A stretch of DNA of 64,000 nt. Source: Arthrospiribacter ruber (GTDB taxonomy: Bacteria > Bacteroidota > Bacteroidia > Cytophagales > Cyclobacteriaceae). A program made the position numbers and the translations under genes. The stretch spans positions 248,001-312,000 of the forward strand of contig NZ_RPHB01000005.1 of the NCBI RefSeq assembly GCF_019343195.1, in the 5' to 3' direction. Below, piece after piece: positions 17,282-25,777 of the stretch (the first letter of the stretch is position 1; every line of letters starts with the position of its first letter). The notes under the pieces were generated by a model, which worked only from the letters and a program-made list of their open reading frames with translations, did no database searches and had not been told where the DNA came from.

Positions 17282-18148
17282 TTATTTTTCTTTCTTCAGT
17301 ACAAAATCGTAATTCGCTTTGTAAAAGGGAACTTCGAAACCTAAAGAGGCTGCTTCATTTTCGTCATTTGAAGCAGAAAAAGGAACAATAAGAGAGTCTT
17401 TCACTGCAAATACGGTGTCTGATTCCAAGTATTCATCACCTTCCAAAAACAGATGTGTCACAAGTGTCCTAAATCCCTTTGCTTTGATCATAAAATGCAA
17501 ATGCGCCGGACGCATCGGATGTCTTCCCATGTCCCTGAGGAATTTTCCAACCGGCCCATCATCTGGAATAGGATAAGCACAAGGCTTAATGGTCTTATAC
17601 CAAAAGCTTCCATCATCGGCAGTTTTGAACACAGCGCGCAGATTTTTATCAACATCTTCATGTTGCAAATCATAAAAACCATCCGCATCAGATTGCCATG
17701 TCTCTACGATTGCACCTGCTATCGGTTTTCCATCAGGATCCAGTACTTTACCGCTCACCACAGTCGGCTCACCTTTATCAAAAGCATCTCCTTGTGCAAT
17801 ATTTGCACCCAACTCCATGACATCAGCATCATCTCTCCAAAAAGGCCCTTGAACGGTCGATTCAGTCACCTCTTCCTGTGCCCTGTGATTGATGGCATCT
17901 ACCAAAATAGATACTCCCAAGATATCTGAAAGTAATATAAACTCCTTTCTTTTGTCATCACTGATCTGACCTGTTGCCGTCAAAAATGAAATTGCCTGCG
18001 CCCACTCCTCTTGGGTAGGTTCTACATCTCTGACAAAATCATGCAGGTGTTTGATGAATGATTTAAAGATTTTTTCTTTGCGGGGATCAGAAGTCTTGAT
18101 CTGTGACAAAACAGACTCGGTCAAATTCATTTCAGAAAGTTTTTCCAT
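17282..18148 (-). CDS. Intradiol ring-cleavage dioxygenase, probably hydroxyquinol 1,2-dioxygenase
   Basis: Fe(III) enzyme that opens a catecholic ring between the hydroxyls. The N-terminal helical dioxygenase_N domain (about 20-95) is followed by the catalytic beta-sandwich with the four iron ligands Tyr159 (GFYDLQ), Tyr192 (CAYPIPDDGPVG), His216 and His218 (RPAHLHF). Length 288 fits catechol and hydroxyquinol enzymes. Next to a maleylacetate reductase, hydroxyquinol (1,2,4-trihydroxybenzene) is the likeliest substrate, giving maleylacetate. It is transcribed divergently from the FAD monooxygenase across a region with two dyads. Chlorocatechol activity cannot be excluded from sequence alone. 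Confidence 0.88.
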   Translation of the reverse strand: MEKLSEMNLTESVLSQIKTSDPRKEKIFKSFIKHLHDFVRDVEPTQEEWAQAISFLTATGQISDDKRKEFILLSDILGVSILVDAINHRAQEEVTESTVQGPFWRDDADVMELGANIAQGDAFDKGEPTVVSGKVLDPDGKPIAGAIVETWQSDADGFYDLQHEDVDKNLRAVFKTADDGSFWYKTIKPCAYPIPDDGPVGKFLRDMGRHPMRPAHLHFMIKAKGFRTLVTHLFLEGDEYLESDTVFAVKDSLIVPFSASNDENEAASLGFEVPFYKANYDFVLKKEK

Positions 18149-18164
18149 GGGTTTATCGTATTTG

Positions 18165-18193
18165 TGATTTCAAGTAAAACAAAAGTGAAATCA
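18165..18193. promoter_or_regulatory. Dyad in the divergent promoter region of the aromatic operon (possible operator)
   Basis: TGATTTCA (18165-18172) and TGAAATCA (18186-18193) are perfect inverted copies separated by 13 bases, just upstream of the dioxygenase start. The spacing suits a dimeric regulator contacting two major grooves. The regulator is unknown; the nearest candidate is the Crp/Fnr-like gene at 21218. Confidence 0.4.
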
Positions 18194-18200
18194 AATTGTT

Positions 18201-18210
18201 TGTATATACA
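18201..18210. promoter_or_regulatory. Short perfect palindrome in the same divergent region
   Basis: TGTATATACA is a perfect 10-base palindrome lying between the dioxygenase and monooxygenase starts. It may be a second operator, but in such AT-rich DNA a chance palindrome is possible. Confidence 0.25.
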
Positions 18211-18278
18211 TATAATATTTATACATGAATTATTGAATAAATGTTTCATCAATTAACAACCCAAAATTTATCTTAAAA

Positions 18279-20030
18279 ATGAAAGACATCCGATATCATA
18301 CCGATGTGCTGATAGTCGGTAGTGGTCCGGCTGGTTCTACCACATCTGCCCTACTCAGTTCTTATGGGATCCCAAACATCGTTGTAACCAAATACAATTG
18401 GTTGGCCAACACTCCACGTGCCCATATTACCAATCAACGCGCCATGGAAGTTTTTAGAGATCTTGGAATAGAGGAAGAGGTTATCGAAAAAGCAGTTCCT
18501 CAGGAATTAATGGGTAACAATGTTTTTTGCGAAAGTTTGGCAGGTGAGGAATTAGGGAGGTTGTATTCCTGGGGAAATCACCCACAAAGAATGGCAGATT
18601 ACACCATGGCCAGCCCTACCAAAATCTGTGATATTCCTCAAGACCTTTTGGAGCCGATTATCATGGCATCTGCTGCTAGAAATGGAGCACATTACAAATT
18701 CGATACAGAATACATCAGTTTAGAGCAGGATGAAGATGGTGTAACTGCTACAGTACAAGATAGACTTTCGAGCGAAACCTATCAAATACGAGCCAAATAT
18801 CTTATCGGTGCTGATGGCGGCAGAAGTAAGGTCGCAGAAGACATAGGCTTACCTTATGATGGTGAAATGGGCGTAGCAGGTAGTATGAATATTGTCTTCA
18901 AAATGGATCTCACCAAATATGTGGCGCACAGGCCATCGGTTCTTTATTGGGTATTACAACCAGGGTCCAATGTAGGAGGAATAGGCATGGGGTTGGTCAG
19001 AATGGTACGGCCTTGGAACAGATGGCTTATTGTATGGGGGTATGATATTTCCGAAGGAAAAAGAGAAGTAAGTGATCAAGAGGCCAAAGAAATTGTCCAA
19101 AAACTGGTGGGTGACGACAGCATACCTATAGAAATAGAATCCACATCCACTTGGACAGTCAACAATTGCTGGGCAACGGAGATTTCCAAAGGTAGGGTTT
19201 TCTGCATGGGTGATGCCATACACAGACATCCGCCTTCCAATGGATTAGGTTCCAACACTTCAGTACAAGATGCATTTAATATCGCATGGAAATTGGCTAT
19301 GGTACTAAAAGGCCAAGCTGGAGCAAAGTTACTGGAAAGCTATAGTGAAGAGCGTACACCAATTGCTAAACAAATTGTACAAAGAGCCAACAAGAGTATT
19401 GCTGAATTTGGGCCAATATTCGAGTCCTTGGGATTGACCGACACCAATGACCCCATAGAAATGCTCAACAATATGGCTAAAAGGAAAGAAAATAACTTGA
19501 CCGCCATCGAGCAAAGGGAAAAACTAAGAAAGGCAATTCAATTCAAATCTTATGAATTCAACTGTCATGGTGTGGAGTTGAACCAGCGCTACCAATCTAA
19601 AGCTATCAGTAATGATGGAACACCCGAACCTGATTATAGCCGCTGTAAGGAACTATATTATCAGGCTACCACTTGGCCTGGAGCAAGGATTCCACATGTA
19701 TGGTTGGGAGAAGATGGACACAGAATATCAACTTTGGATATTTGTGGCAAGGGTAAATTTACCTTACTCACAGGAATAGGTGGAGAAAAATGGATCGACG
19801 TAATCAATCGAATCAATGAAAATCATGGGCTAAATATTGAAATCAAAACGATAGGGACAGGATTGGACTTTGAAGACCTCTATGGAGAATGGGCTGATCA
19901 AAGGGAAATTTCAGAATCCGGCTGTCTCTTAATCAGGCCTGATCTGCATGTGGCATTCCGTGCCAATGATGCCCAACCAGATCAATTGGAAAAATTACCA
20001 GCTGCGATCAAATCAATATTGAGTTTATAA
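18279..20030 (+). CDS. FAD-dependent aromatic monooxygenase (phenol hydroxylase / TfdB-like)
   Basis: Class A flavoprotein hydroxylase expected to add a hydroxyl group to a phenol. The FAD motif GSGPAG is at residues 14-19. The conserved GDAIHRHPPSNGLGSNT segment near residue 313 binds the FAD ribityl chain, and a C-terminal thioredoxin-like domain (about 440-583) is present. Length 583 and the sequence style fit the TfdB, PheA and resorcinol hydroxylase group. Given the divergent hydroxyquinol-type operon, it probably makes hydroxyquinol or its precursor, for example from resorcinol. That substrate is an inference. It ends 12 bases before the terminator stem at 20043. Confidence 0.87.
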   Translation: MKDIRYHTDVLIVGSGPAGSTTSALLSSYGIPNIVVTKYNWLANTPRAHITNQRAMEVFRDLGIEEEVIEKAVPQELMGNNVFCESLAGEELGRLYSWGNHPQRMADYTMASPTKICDIPQDLLEPIIMASAARNGAHYKFDTEYISLEQDEDGVTATVQDRLSSETYQIRAKYLIGADGGRSKVAEDIGLPYDGEMGVAGSMNIVFKMDLTKYVAHRPSVLYWVLQPGSNVGGIGMGLVRMVRPWNRWLIVWGYDISEGKREVSDQEAKEIVQKLVGDDSIPIEIESTSTWTVNNCWATEISKGRVFCMGDAIHRHPPSNGLGSNTSVQDAFNIAWKLAMVLKGQAGAKLLESYSEERTPIAKQIVQRANKSIAEFGPIFESLGLTDTNDPIEMLNNMAKRKENNLTAIEQREKLRKAIQFKSYEFNCHGVELNQRYQSKAISNDGTPEPDYSRCKELYYQATTWPGARIPHVWLGEDGHRISTLDICGKGKFTLLTGIGGEKWIDVINRINENHGLNIEIKTIGTGLDFEDLYGEWADQREISESGCLLIRPDLHVAFRANDAQPDQLEKLPAAIKSILSL

Positions 20031-20042
20031 CAAATGACCATT

Positions 20043-20075
20043 AAAAAAACCACCTCTATAAAAGGTGGTTTTTTT
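20043..20075. terminator. Bidirectional terminator between monooxygenase and ring-cleaving dioxygenase genes
   Basis: A perfect 13-base stem (20043-20055 with 20063-20075) encloses a 7-base loop, with A-run and T-run ends. It closes the monooxygenase transcript and can also act on the convergent gene ending at 20121. Confidence 0.92.
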
Positions 20076-20120
20076 ATAGTTCAATCGTAATTTCTGTTAA
20101 TTGCTATCGCAATTTTAATT

Positions 20121-21098
20121 TCAAACCCTCAAATACTTAGGAAGCACAATCTCTTCCAATGGCTTTACAATCTCCTCTCTTCTGTGTTCAAATACAGGAG
20201 GTAGTAGCAATTGGTGTCCAAGTAAATTCTCTTCTTCATCTATCGCAAATCCAATATCCGAAGTAGCAAATTCAAACAAAGCTCCGGAAGGAGTCCTATT
20301 GTAAATTGAGTGGAAATAGTTTCTGTCCTTAAGCTCAGTCACATCTGTGTAGCCAAATCCCTCAATGTAAGCTTTCAACTCAAGGTTGTGCTCATCTTTG
20401 GCAGTAGCAAAAGCAATGTGATGTGGAATCCCAACAGCAAAAGTCCAAGAGCCCTGCTCCATATCAGGCACATGGTGTAGTTCTATGGTTTTCTGAGCGC
20501 CTCCATCTTTGATGTGGTACCTATGGAAGTCTCCGTCCTGCCCTACTTTGCTGAAGTTGAGTACTTTGGTTAGGTAAAAATCCATTTCTATGATATCTCG
20601 AGAGCGGATGGTCGCACCAAATAACCCTCTAATGCCATTTTCTTTGGAAATCTCCTCAGTTTCCCAAGCATTTCTGTTATCATTATCACAACCTACCACA
20701 GCCAAACCAATACCGGATCTGTCTTCGAAAGTGATCATTTTATCTCCGAATCTTTCGATGATACCAGAGTGAGGGACATTGTGTTTGTTGAGGTGCTTTA
20801 CCCAAAATTCTAGTGAAGCAGTAGGTACGGAGAAGGAAGATGTCTCGATTTGTCCAGAGCCTTTTCTGCCGTAGACACCGGCTTTTTTGAATGGAAAAGT
20901 AGTCCATACAGAGCCTACTTCAGCGTCTGCATTGGCATAGTACAAGTGATAGATACTGGCTGCTCCGTCAAACAGTACCGTTTGCTTGATCATGCGCATA
21001 CCCAGTACTTGGGTCACAAAGTCAATATCTTCTTGGGCAGAGCCTACACTGACAGTCAAGTGATGTAGCCCTGTAATGTAATCAGCAGGATTATTCAT
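20121..21098 (-). CDS. VOC-fold ring-cleaving dioxygenase (PcpA/LinE/MhqO-like hydroquinone dioxygenase)
   Basis: Two-domain vicinal-oxygen-chelate protein that probably opens hydroquinone-type rings with Fe(II). The likely metal ligands of PcpA-type enzymes are all present: a His in GLHHLTV near the start, a His in IPHHIAFA, and a Glu in GALFEFAT. The two halves repeat the same fold. I start at the ATG at 21098 (MNNPADY); an upstream ATG at 21131 adds 11 residues unlike the family. Its place beside hydroxyquinol genes suggests a second, extradiol route for (chloro)hydroquinones or detoxification of quinones. Confidence 0.82.
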   Translation of the reverse strand: MNNPADYITGLHHLTVSVGSAQEDIDFVTQVLGMRMIKQTVLFDGAASIYHLYYANADAEVGSVWTTFPFKKAGVYGRKGSGQIETSSFSVPTASLEFWVKHLNKHNVPHSGIIERFGDKMITFEDRSGIGLAVVGCDNDNRNAWETEEISKENGIRGLFGATIRSRDIIEMDFYLTKVLNFSKVGQDGDFHRYHIKDGGAQKTIELHHVPDMEQGSWTFAVGIPHHIAFATAKDEHNLELKAYIEGFGYTDVTELKDRNYFHSIYNRTPSGALFEFATSDIGFAIDEEENLLGHQLLLPPVFEHRREEIVKPLEEIVLPKYLRV

Positions 21099-21217
21099 GG
21101 TTTTTTGGGTTTTGATTATTGTTAAGTTCAATTTTCAAACCCAAATTACTAAGCTAGGTTTAACTTCATTCTGCAAAAAACAGCATTTGCACGGATTTAT
21201 TAAACTACCTTAAGAAA

Positions 21218-21802
21218 TCACTTCCTTTTGGCCAGCTTCCTTCTGAGCATGCTCAAAAACTCAGGAGTAATACCCAAATACGAAGCAATGTACTTCTGGG
21301 GGATCAATAATTCCAGCTTTGGATGGTTTTTCGCAAAGGTCAGATACTTCTCTTCCGCTGAAAAGGAAATGTTCCTGATGATTCTTTTTTGGTGGCTGAC
21401 GAGAGAGTTTTGAAACAAAACCCTAAAATATCTCTCAAAAGCATGATGATCCTGACACAGTTGCTCAAAGGATTTTTTTTCCAAAATGAGCACCTCAGTA
21501 TCTGCCATAGCTTTAATGGTGTAGATCGAAGGTTCCCCATTCATAAAACTATTCAAATCTCCTGTCCACCATTTGTCCAATCCAAACTGGATCACATGCT
21601 TGAACTCTTTTTCATCCGTAAAGAACGTCATTAGGCAGCCCTTCCTGATAAATATAAAAGGACTGTTTTCCTGACCTTTATGAACAAGAATTTCATTCTT
21701 TTTGAACCTTTTGACAGTAACCAAATCAAAAAAAACCCTCAACTCCTCTTTGCTTAGGTTTACATATTGTCTAAGGTTGTCAGCTATATCTTCTAAAATC
21801 AT
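21218..21802 (-). CDS. Crp/Fnr family transcriptional regulator
   Basis: A 194-residue protein with an N-terminal cyclic-nucleotide-binding-like beta-roll (about 20-110; FIFIRKGCLMTFF region) and a C-terminal helix-turn-helix (QKYIASYLGITPEFLSMLRRKL). No Cys cluster typical of oxygen-sensing FNR is visible at the N-terminus, so it is closer to the many Bacteroidota Crp-like regulators with unknown effectors. It is upstream of and co-directional with the ring-cleaving dioxygenase, so it may control the aromatic genes. This is inference from position only. Confidence 0.85.
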   Translation of the reverse strand: MILEDIADNLRQYVNLSKEELRVFFDLVTVKRFKKNEILVHKGQENSPFIFIRKGCLMTFFTDEKEFKHVIQFGLDKWWTGDLNSFMNGEPSIYTIKAMADTEVLILEKKSFEQLCQDHHAFERYFRVLFQNSLVSHQKRIIRNISFSAEEKYLTFAKNHPKLELLIPQKYIASYLGITPEFLSMLRRKLAKRK

Positions 21803-21878
21803 TACTGAAATATAAACCCTTTCACAGGCTTATTCCAAAATAATATGATCAATGGCAATACTATTTACCATTCAAGCA

Positions 21879-23270
21879 TCAGACCTGTACCAATTTCCAT
21901 TTACCCCTGTTAAACACCCAAGTACTGACCACAGCGTGTAAGGAATGGCTCACTGCAATGGCAATAAATACTCCTGTAGCTCCTAAACCTAGGTACTTGG
22001 CCATCAGGTAAGCAAATGGAATCTGAAATCCCCACAAAACGGCAAGATTGATAATGGTAGGAGTACGGGTATCACCTGCGCCGTTGAGGGACTGACTCAT
22101 GACCATACCATAACCAAAAAATACATAGCCAAGACAAATGATGATCAGGCCGTTTCTCCCCACATCAATCACATCCGAATCCTGATTGAAAATGCCGATG
22201 AAGAATCCTGCACCAGCTATAAAAATTATGGCGCAGAAGCCCAGGAAGATGGCAGTCAGATGCGCACTGAACCAGGCCGACTTTTCTGCTCTTGCCGGCG
22301 CTAGGGCCCCGAGATTTTGCCCCACCAAGGTCGCTGAGGCATTGGCAAGGCCGAATGCCGGAAGAATCGCGAAAATAATTAACCTGATGGCTATCGTATA
22401 CCCTGCCAAAGCAGAAGATCCTGATTCTGATACAATACGCATCAAGAAAATCCAAGAAGCAGATTCAATCAAAAACTGCCCCATCCCCCCGGAGGCAACT
22501 TTGAGAATTGTCAAAACCGTTTTCCATTTCAGCTTCAAACTTTCCCAGTAAAACTTGATCACGGAAGAGCCATTAAACAGCACATAGAGCTGAAATAAAA
22601 CACCGATACCTCTCCCTGTCGTAGTGGCCCAAGCAGCTCCTTCCAGTCCCATGGCAGGAATCGGGCCCAGTCCAAAAATCAGCAAAGGATCCAAAACAAT
22701 ATTGAATCCATTGGCGATCCACAACGCTTTCATGGCTATGGCAGCATTGCCGGCACCCCGGAAAATGCCATTGATCAAAAACAGGAGCATGACACAGACA
22801 TTACCTCCAAAGATGATCTGGGTGTAGCGGTAGCCTGAAGCTATGACTTCCTCTTCCCCTCCCATCAGCGCCAACATGGTCTTTGCCTGCCATACTCCCA
22901 ATACCGCTACAGCAACAGCAAATACAGAACAGACCATAATTGCCTGAAATGCTGCCTTAGAGGCCTCTTTAGGCTTCTTCTCCCCTATCCTTCTGGCTAC
23001 AATTGCTGTCGCTGCCATACTTAAACCTATGGCTATGGAATAAATAATGGTTAAAACTGATTCGGTCAGACCTACTGTAGCTACTGCATAAATCCCCAAT
23101 TTGCCCACAAAGAAAATATCTACAACAGCAAATAGGGACTCCATGACCATCTCCAAAATCATAGGAATGGAAAGATAAAACACGGCTTTCTTGATGCTGA
23201 TCTGGGTAAAGTCTTCCTCTAAGCCTTTTACCGCCTTTTTAAAATGGTATATAAATGTTCGGAATGTCAT
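21879..23270 (-). CDS. MATE family efflux transporter
   Basis: Inner-membrane multidrug/toxin antiporter driven by Na+ or H+. The 463 residues hold about twelve hydrophobic helices in two halves, the MATE layout. Typical features include the N-terminal VFYLSIPMILEMVMESLFAVVDIFFVGKLG segment (quoted in part: ILEMVMESLFAVVDIFFVG) and the repeated ATGRGIG and GLANASATLVGQNLGA loops. No neighbour points to a specific substrate; aromatic compounds handled by the nearby island are one possibility. It appears monocistronic. Confidence 0.92.
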   Translation of the reverse strand: MTFRTFIYHFKKAVKGLEEDFTQISIKKAVFYLSIPMILEMVMESLFAVVDIFFVGKLGIYAVATVGLTESVLTIIYSIAIGLSMAATAIVARRIGEKKPKEASKAAFQAIMVCSVFAVAVAVLGVWQAKTMLALMGGEEEVIASGYRYTQIIFGGNVCVMLLFLINGIFRGAGNAAIAMKALWIANGFNIVLDPLLIFGLGPIPAMGLEGAAWATTTGRGIGVLFQLYVLFNGSSVIKFYWESLKLKWKTVLTILKVASGGMGQFLIESASWIFLMRIVSESGSSALAGYTIAIRLIIFAILPAFGLANASATLVGQNLGALAPARAEKSAWFSAHLTAIFLGFCAIIFIAGAGFFIGIFNQDSDVIDVGRNGLIIICLGYVFFGYGMVMSQSLNGAGDTRTPTIINLAVLWGFQIPFAYLMAKYLGLGATGVFIAIAVSHSLHAVVSTWVFNRGKWKLVQV

Positions 23271-23575
23271 AAATGAAGGGTTGAAATGCGACTAAAAAGC
23301 TTACATCCTGCTGATGCAAACCGTCTCGTACAAATGCCGAAAAAAAGATTATGCCTTCATAATGGCACAAAGTTGAAATAATTTTCCCGAAGTAAAAAAG
23401 GATAATTGAAAAAATTGGATATACGGACCTTTGCCAATAAGGAATTAATGCCTTGATACACTTTGATTTAGATATATGTATAACCTTTCCCGCTTTGTCG
23501 GGATTGATCAAATGCAAATCTTATTATCAGAATTTGAAATTTCTGGCAATGCAACAGATAATCACATGACTAATT
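23271..23575. other. Intergenic region between ribE and the MATE gene, no gene seen
   Basis: A 305-base stretch upstream of the MATE gene and downstream of riboflavin synthase. I found no convincing coding frame, RNA gene or strong hairpin. In particular there is no recognisable FMN riboswitch here. Confidence 0.6.
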
Positions 23576-24169
23576 CTAATTCTCATATCCCCTGATTATT
23601 CTTTGAATATATTTACCTACTATATCAAACTCAAGATTGACTTCATCCCCTTCCTTCAGTTCATGAAAATTGGAGTACTCATAGGTATAAGGAATGATAG
23701 CCACTGTAAATCTTCCGTTCTTGGAATTGAAACAGGTCAGGCTGGTTCCATTTATCGTTATGGATCCCTTTTCTACTGTTACATTGCCCAAGCCTGAATC
23801 ATAGGAAAAGTCAAAAAGCCATGACCCGTCTTGATTACTGATCTTCTCTACCTTTCCTGTCTGGTCCACATGCCCTTGTACAATATGCCCGTCAAATCTC
23901 CCATTAGCAGGCATGCACCTTTCAAGGTTCACTTTTTTCCCTACTTCCCAAGTCTTTAGATTGGTTTTCTTCAAAGTTTCATCGATTGCAGTAACCCGGT
24001 ACACTTCCCCTTCTATGGCCACCACCGTAAGGCAAACACCATTATGGGATACCGACTGGTCAATTTTAAGCTCAGATGTTATGGAAGCCCTGATATCGAA
24101 ATGTACATTTGTTCCATCATGGGTGATATTTTCTACCTTTCCTAAGGATTCGATTATTCCTGTAAACAT
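23576..24169 (-). CDS. ribE: Riboflavin synthase alpha chain
   Basis: Catalyses the dismutation of two 6,7-dimethyl-8-ribityllumazine molecules to riboflavin, the last step of the pathway. The 197 residues show the two homologous lumazine-binding halves: MFTGIIESLGKV and GVCLTV in the first, and LERCMPANGRFDGHIVQGHVDQ and GSITINGTSLT in the second (the long motif spans about residues 82-103). Length is typical. It stands alone; no other rib genes are nearby. Confidence 0.95.
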   Translation of the reverse strand: MFTGIIESLGKVENITHDGTNVHFDIRASITSELKIDQSVSHNGVCLTVVAIEGEVYRVTAIDETLKKTNLKTWEVGKKVNLERCMPANGRFDGHIVQGHVDQTGKVEKISNQDGSWLFDFSYDSGLGNVTVEKGSITINGTSLTCFNSKNGRFTVAIIPYTYEYSNFHELKEGDEVNLEFDIVGKYIQRIIRGYEN

Positions 24170-24251
24170 TTTTTTCTCTTCTAATTTCCAATAATTCAGA
24201 CTTTAAACACCAAGCGCTGAATCCAGGCTCAAAATAAGCCAATTTATCCCT

Positions 24252-24259
24252 TAACTTAG
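24252..24259 (+). promoter_or_regulatory. -7 promoter element candidate for pcm
   Basis: TAACTTAG matches TAnnTTTG at all but one specified base and ends 37 bases before the pcm ATG. The -33 box is not clear. Confidence 0.3.
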
Positions 24260-24296
24260 CATTTCGAATGAAAGTTTCTAAAGTACCTCACCCAGT

Positions 24297-24953
24297 ATGT
24301 TGAAGTTAGAAGATAGTTACCGTCACAAAGGCCAAAGACGGGAATTGGTCAAAATCATCCGCAAAAAAGGGATCAAGGACGAAGCAGTTTTAGATGCCAT
24401 CAATACGCTTCCCCGACATTTCTTTTTTGATACTGCGCTTGGATCTCATGCCTATGAAGATAAGGCTTTTCCCATTGGCGAAGGTCAGACCATTTCGCAA
24501 CCATATACCGTTGCTTTTCAGACCGAGTTGTTGCAGATCAAGCCGGGAGACAAGGTTTTGGAAATCGGGACTGGGTCTGGATATCAAGGTTCAATTTTGC
24601 ATATTTTGGGAGCTGAAGTCCATACCATTGAGTACCAAAAAAAGCTTTTTGACAGGACCAAAAAATTCCTGAACAAACTTGGGATTCACCTGCACTTTTA
24701 CTTTGGTGATGGATCACAGGGACTTCCGTCGCAGGCTCCTTTTGACAAAATACTGGTTACTGCTGGTGCTCCAGTAGTTCCCAATTCACTCTTAAAGCAA
24801 TTGAAAGTCGGGGGTATTTTGGTCATTCCTGTAGGTGACAGAAATACCCAAAAAATGCTTCGGCTGACCAAGAAATCTGCTACCAAAATCACCCAGGAAG
24901 AATTCAGCAATTTTGCATTTGTACCCCTTCTTGGCTCAGAAGGCTGGAAATAA
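24297..24953 (+). CDS. pcm: Protein-L-isoaspartate(D-aspartate) O-methyltransferase
   Basis: S-adenosylmethionine-dependent enzyme that starts repair of isoaspartyl residues in aged proteins. The 218-residue protein has the family signature GEGQTISQPYTVAFQTELL and the SAM-binding motif VLEIGTGSGYQG, followed by post-motif segments LVTAGAPVVPNSLLKQL and GGILVIPVGD. The size matches bacterial Pcm. It is followed after 81 bases by the thioesterase gene with its own weak -7 candidate. Confidence 0.95.
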   Translation: MLKLEDSYRHKGQRRELVKIIRKKGIKDEAVLDAINTLPRHFFFDTALGSHAYEDKAFPIGEGQTISQPYTVAFQTELLQIKPGDKVLEIGTGSGYQGSILHILGAEVHTIEYQKKLFDRTKKFLNKLGIHLHFYFGDGSQGLPSQAPFDKILVTAGAPVVPNSLLKQLKVGGILVIPVGDRNTQKMLRLTKKSATKITQEEFSNFAFVPLLGSEGWK

Positions 24954-25009
24954 CAGAATTTTATACTGATTTTTGAAGATGAAAATTAACTGAATTAATT
25001 TTTATTCTG

Positions 25010-25017
25010 TATTTTTA
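25010..25017 (+). promoter_or_regulatory. -7 promoter element candidate for the thioesterase gene
   Basis: TATTTTTA differs at one base from TAnnTTTG and lies 17 bases before the ATG. The AT-rich surroundings make chance matches likely. Confidence 0.25.
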
Positions 25018-25034
25018 CGAAAAATAGCTTTTTT

Positions 25035-25571
25035 ATGACAAAGAAAAAACAAGCCAGCCAATCTCAGGTAGTCATGACCGAAATGGTCCTACCTAACGAC
25101 ACCAATACCCTTCACAATCTCATGGGAGGCAAATTGATGCATTGGATGGATATTGTGGCCGCAATTGCCGCTCAAAAGCACTCCAACAGGATAGTGGTCA
25201 CCGCAGCTGCCGACAGTATTTCATTCAAGCACCCTATTGCTTTGGGAAATGTTGTCACCCTTAAAGCTCAGGTTACCAGAGCATTCAACTCTTCCATGGA
25301 AGTTTTTATAGAAGTCTGGGCAGAGGATATTCCTGCCAATAAGAAAATACAGACCCACAGAGCCTTTTTCACTTTTGTGGCTGTGGATCAGAACGGAAGG
25401 CCTATAGAAGTTCCTGAGGTAATTCCAAATACCCCTGAGGAGGTGGAACTGTACGAAGGTGCTTTGAGAAGAAGGCAGCTTAGACTTGTCCTTGCAAAAA
25501 GAATGGATCCGAAAGATGCCGTAGAACTGAAATCCATATTCAATCTCGACGAAAAAGTAGAAAAGAAATAA
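25035..25571 (+). CDS. Acyl-CoA thioesterase (hotdog fold, YciA/BFIT-type)
   Basis: Cytosolic thioesterase that hydrolyses acyl-CoA to fatty acid and CoA. The hotdog domain shows the usual start VMTEMVLPNDTNTLHNLMGG, the central helix GGKLMHWMDIVAAIAAQKHS with its conserved Asp, and the strands ADSISFKHPIALGNVVTL and MEVFIEVWAE. At 178 residues it is a one-domain enzyme with a charged C-terminal tail. It is followed directly by a good hairpin terminator. Chain-length specificity is not readable. Confidence 0.88.
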   Translation: MTKKKQASQSQVVMTEMVLPNDTNTLHNLMGGKLMHWMDIVAAIAAQKHSNRIVVTAAADSISFKHPIALGNVVTLKAQVTRAFNSSMEVFIEVWAEDIPANKKIQTHRAFFTFVAVDQNGRPIEVPEVIPNTPEEVELYEGALRRRQLRLVLAKRMDPKDAVELKSIFNLDEKVEKK

Positions 25572-25575
25572 CCCT

Positions 25576-25604
25576 AATCCCGGTACAAACTCTTTACCGG
25601 GATT
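25576..25604 (+). terminator. Terminator after the thioesterase gene
   Basis: A perfect 10-base stem (25576-25585 with 25595-25604, AATCCCGGTA / TACCGGGATT) with a 9-base loop is followed by CTTTTC. Confidence 0.85.
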
Positions 25605-25738
25605 CTTTTCAACTTAACCATTTGAAATTTCCTTTCCTAAAAGCATTAAGTATTGATTTCACTTTTGGGTCTATGATTAATATTAACAGAAGCCTTGCCG
25701 ATATCCCTATTTTTAAAATTTTGGATTAAGCTCTTGCA

Positions 25739-25746
25739 TAACTTTG
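25739..25746 (+). promoter_or_regulatory. -7 promoter element for the 25778 gene
   Basis: TAACTTTG is an exact TAnnTTTG match, with a TTTG at 25720-25723 as a possible but closely spaced -33 box. The element ends 31 bases before the ATG at 25778 and lies in clean intergenic DNA after a terminator. Confidence 0.6.
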
Positions 25747-25777
25747 CAAAGCCCGTTTTTTTACGGAATTTAGGCAC

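Noticed and set aside
23271-23575. FMN riboswitch near riboflavin synthase
   Set aside because: The region is downstream of ribE, and none of the conserved RFN-element boxes is recognisable here or upstream of ribE (24170-24296).
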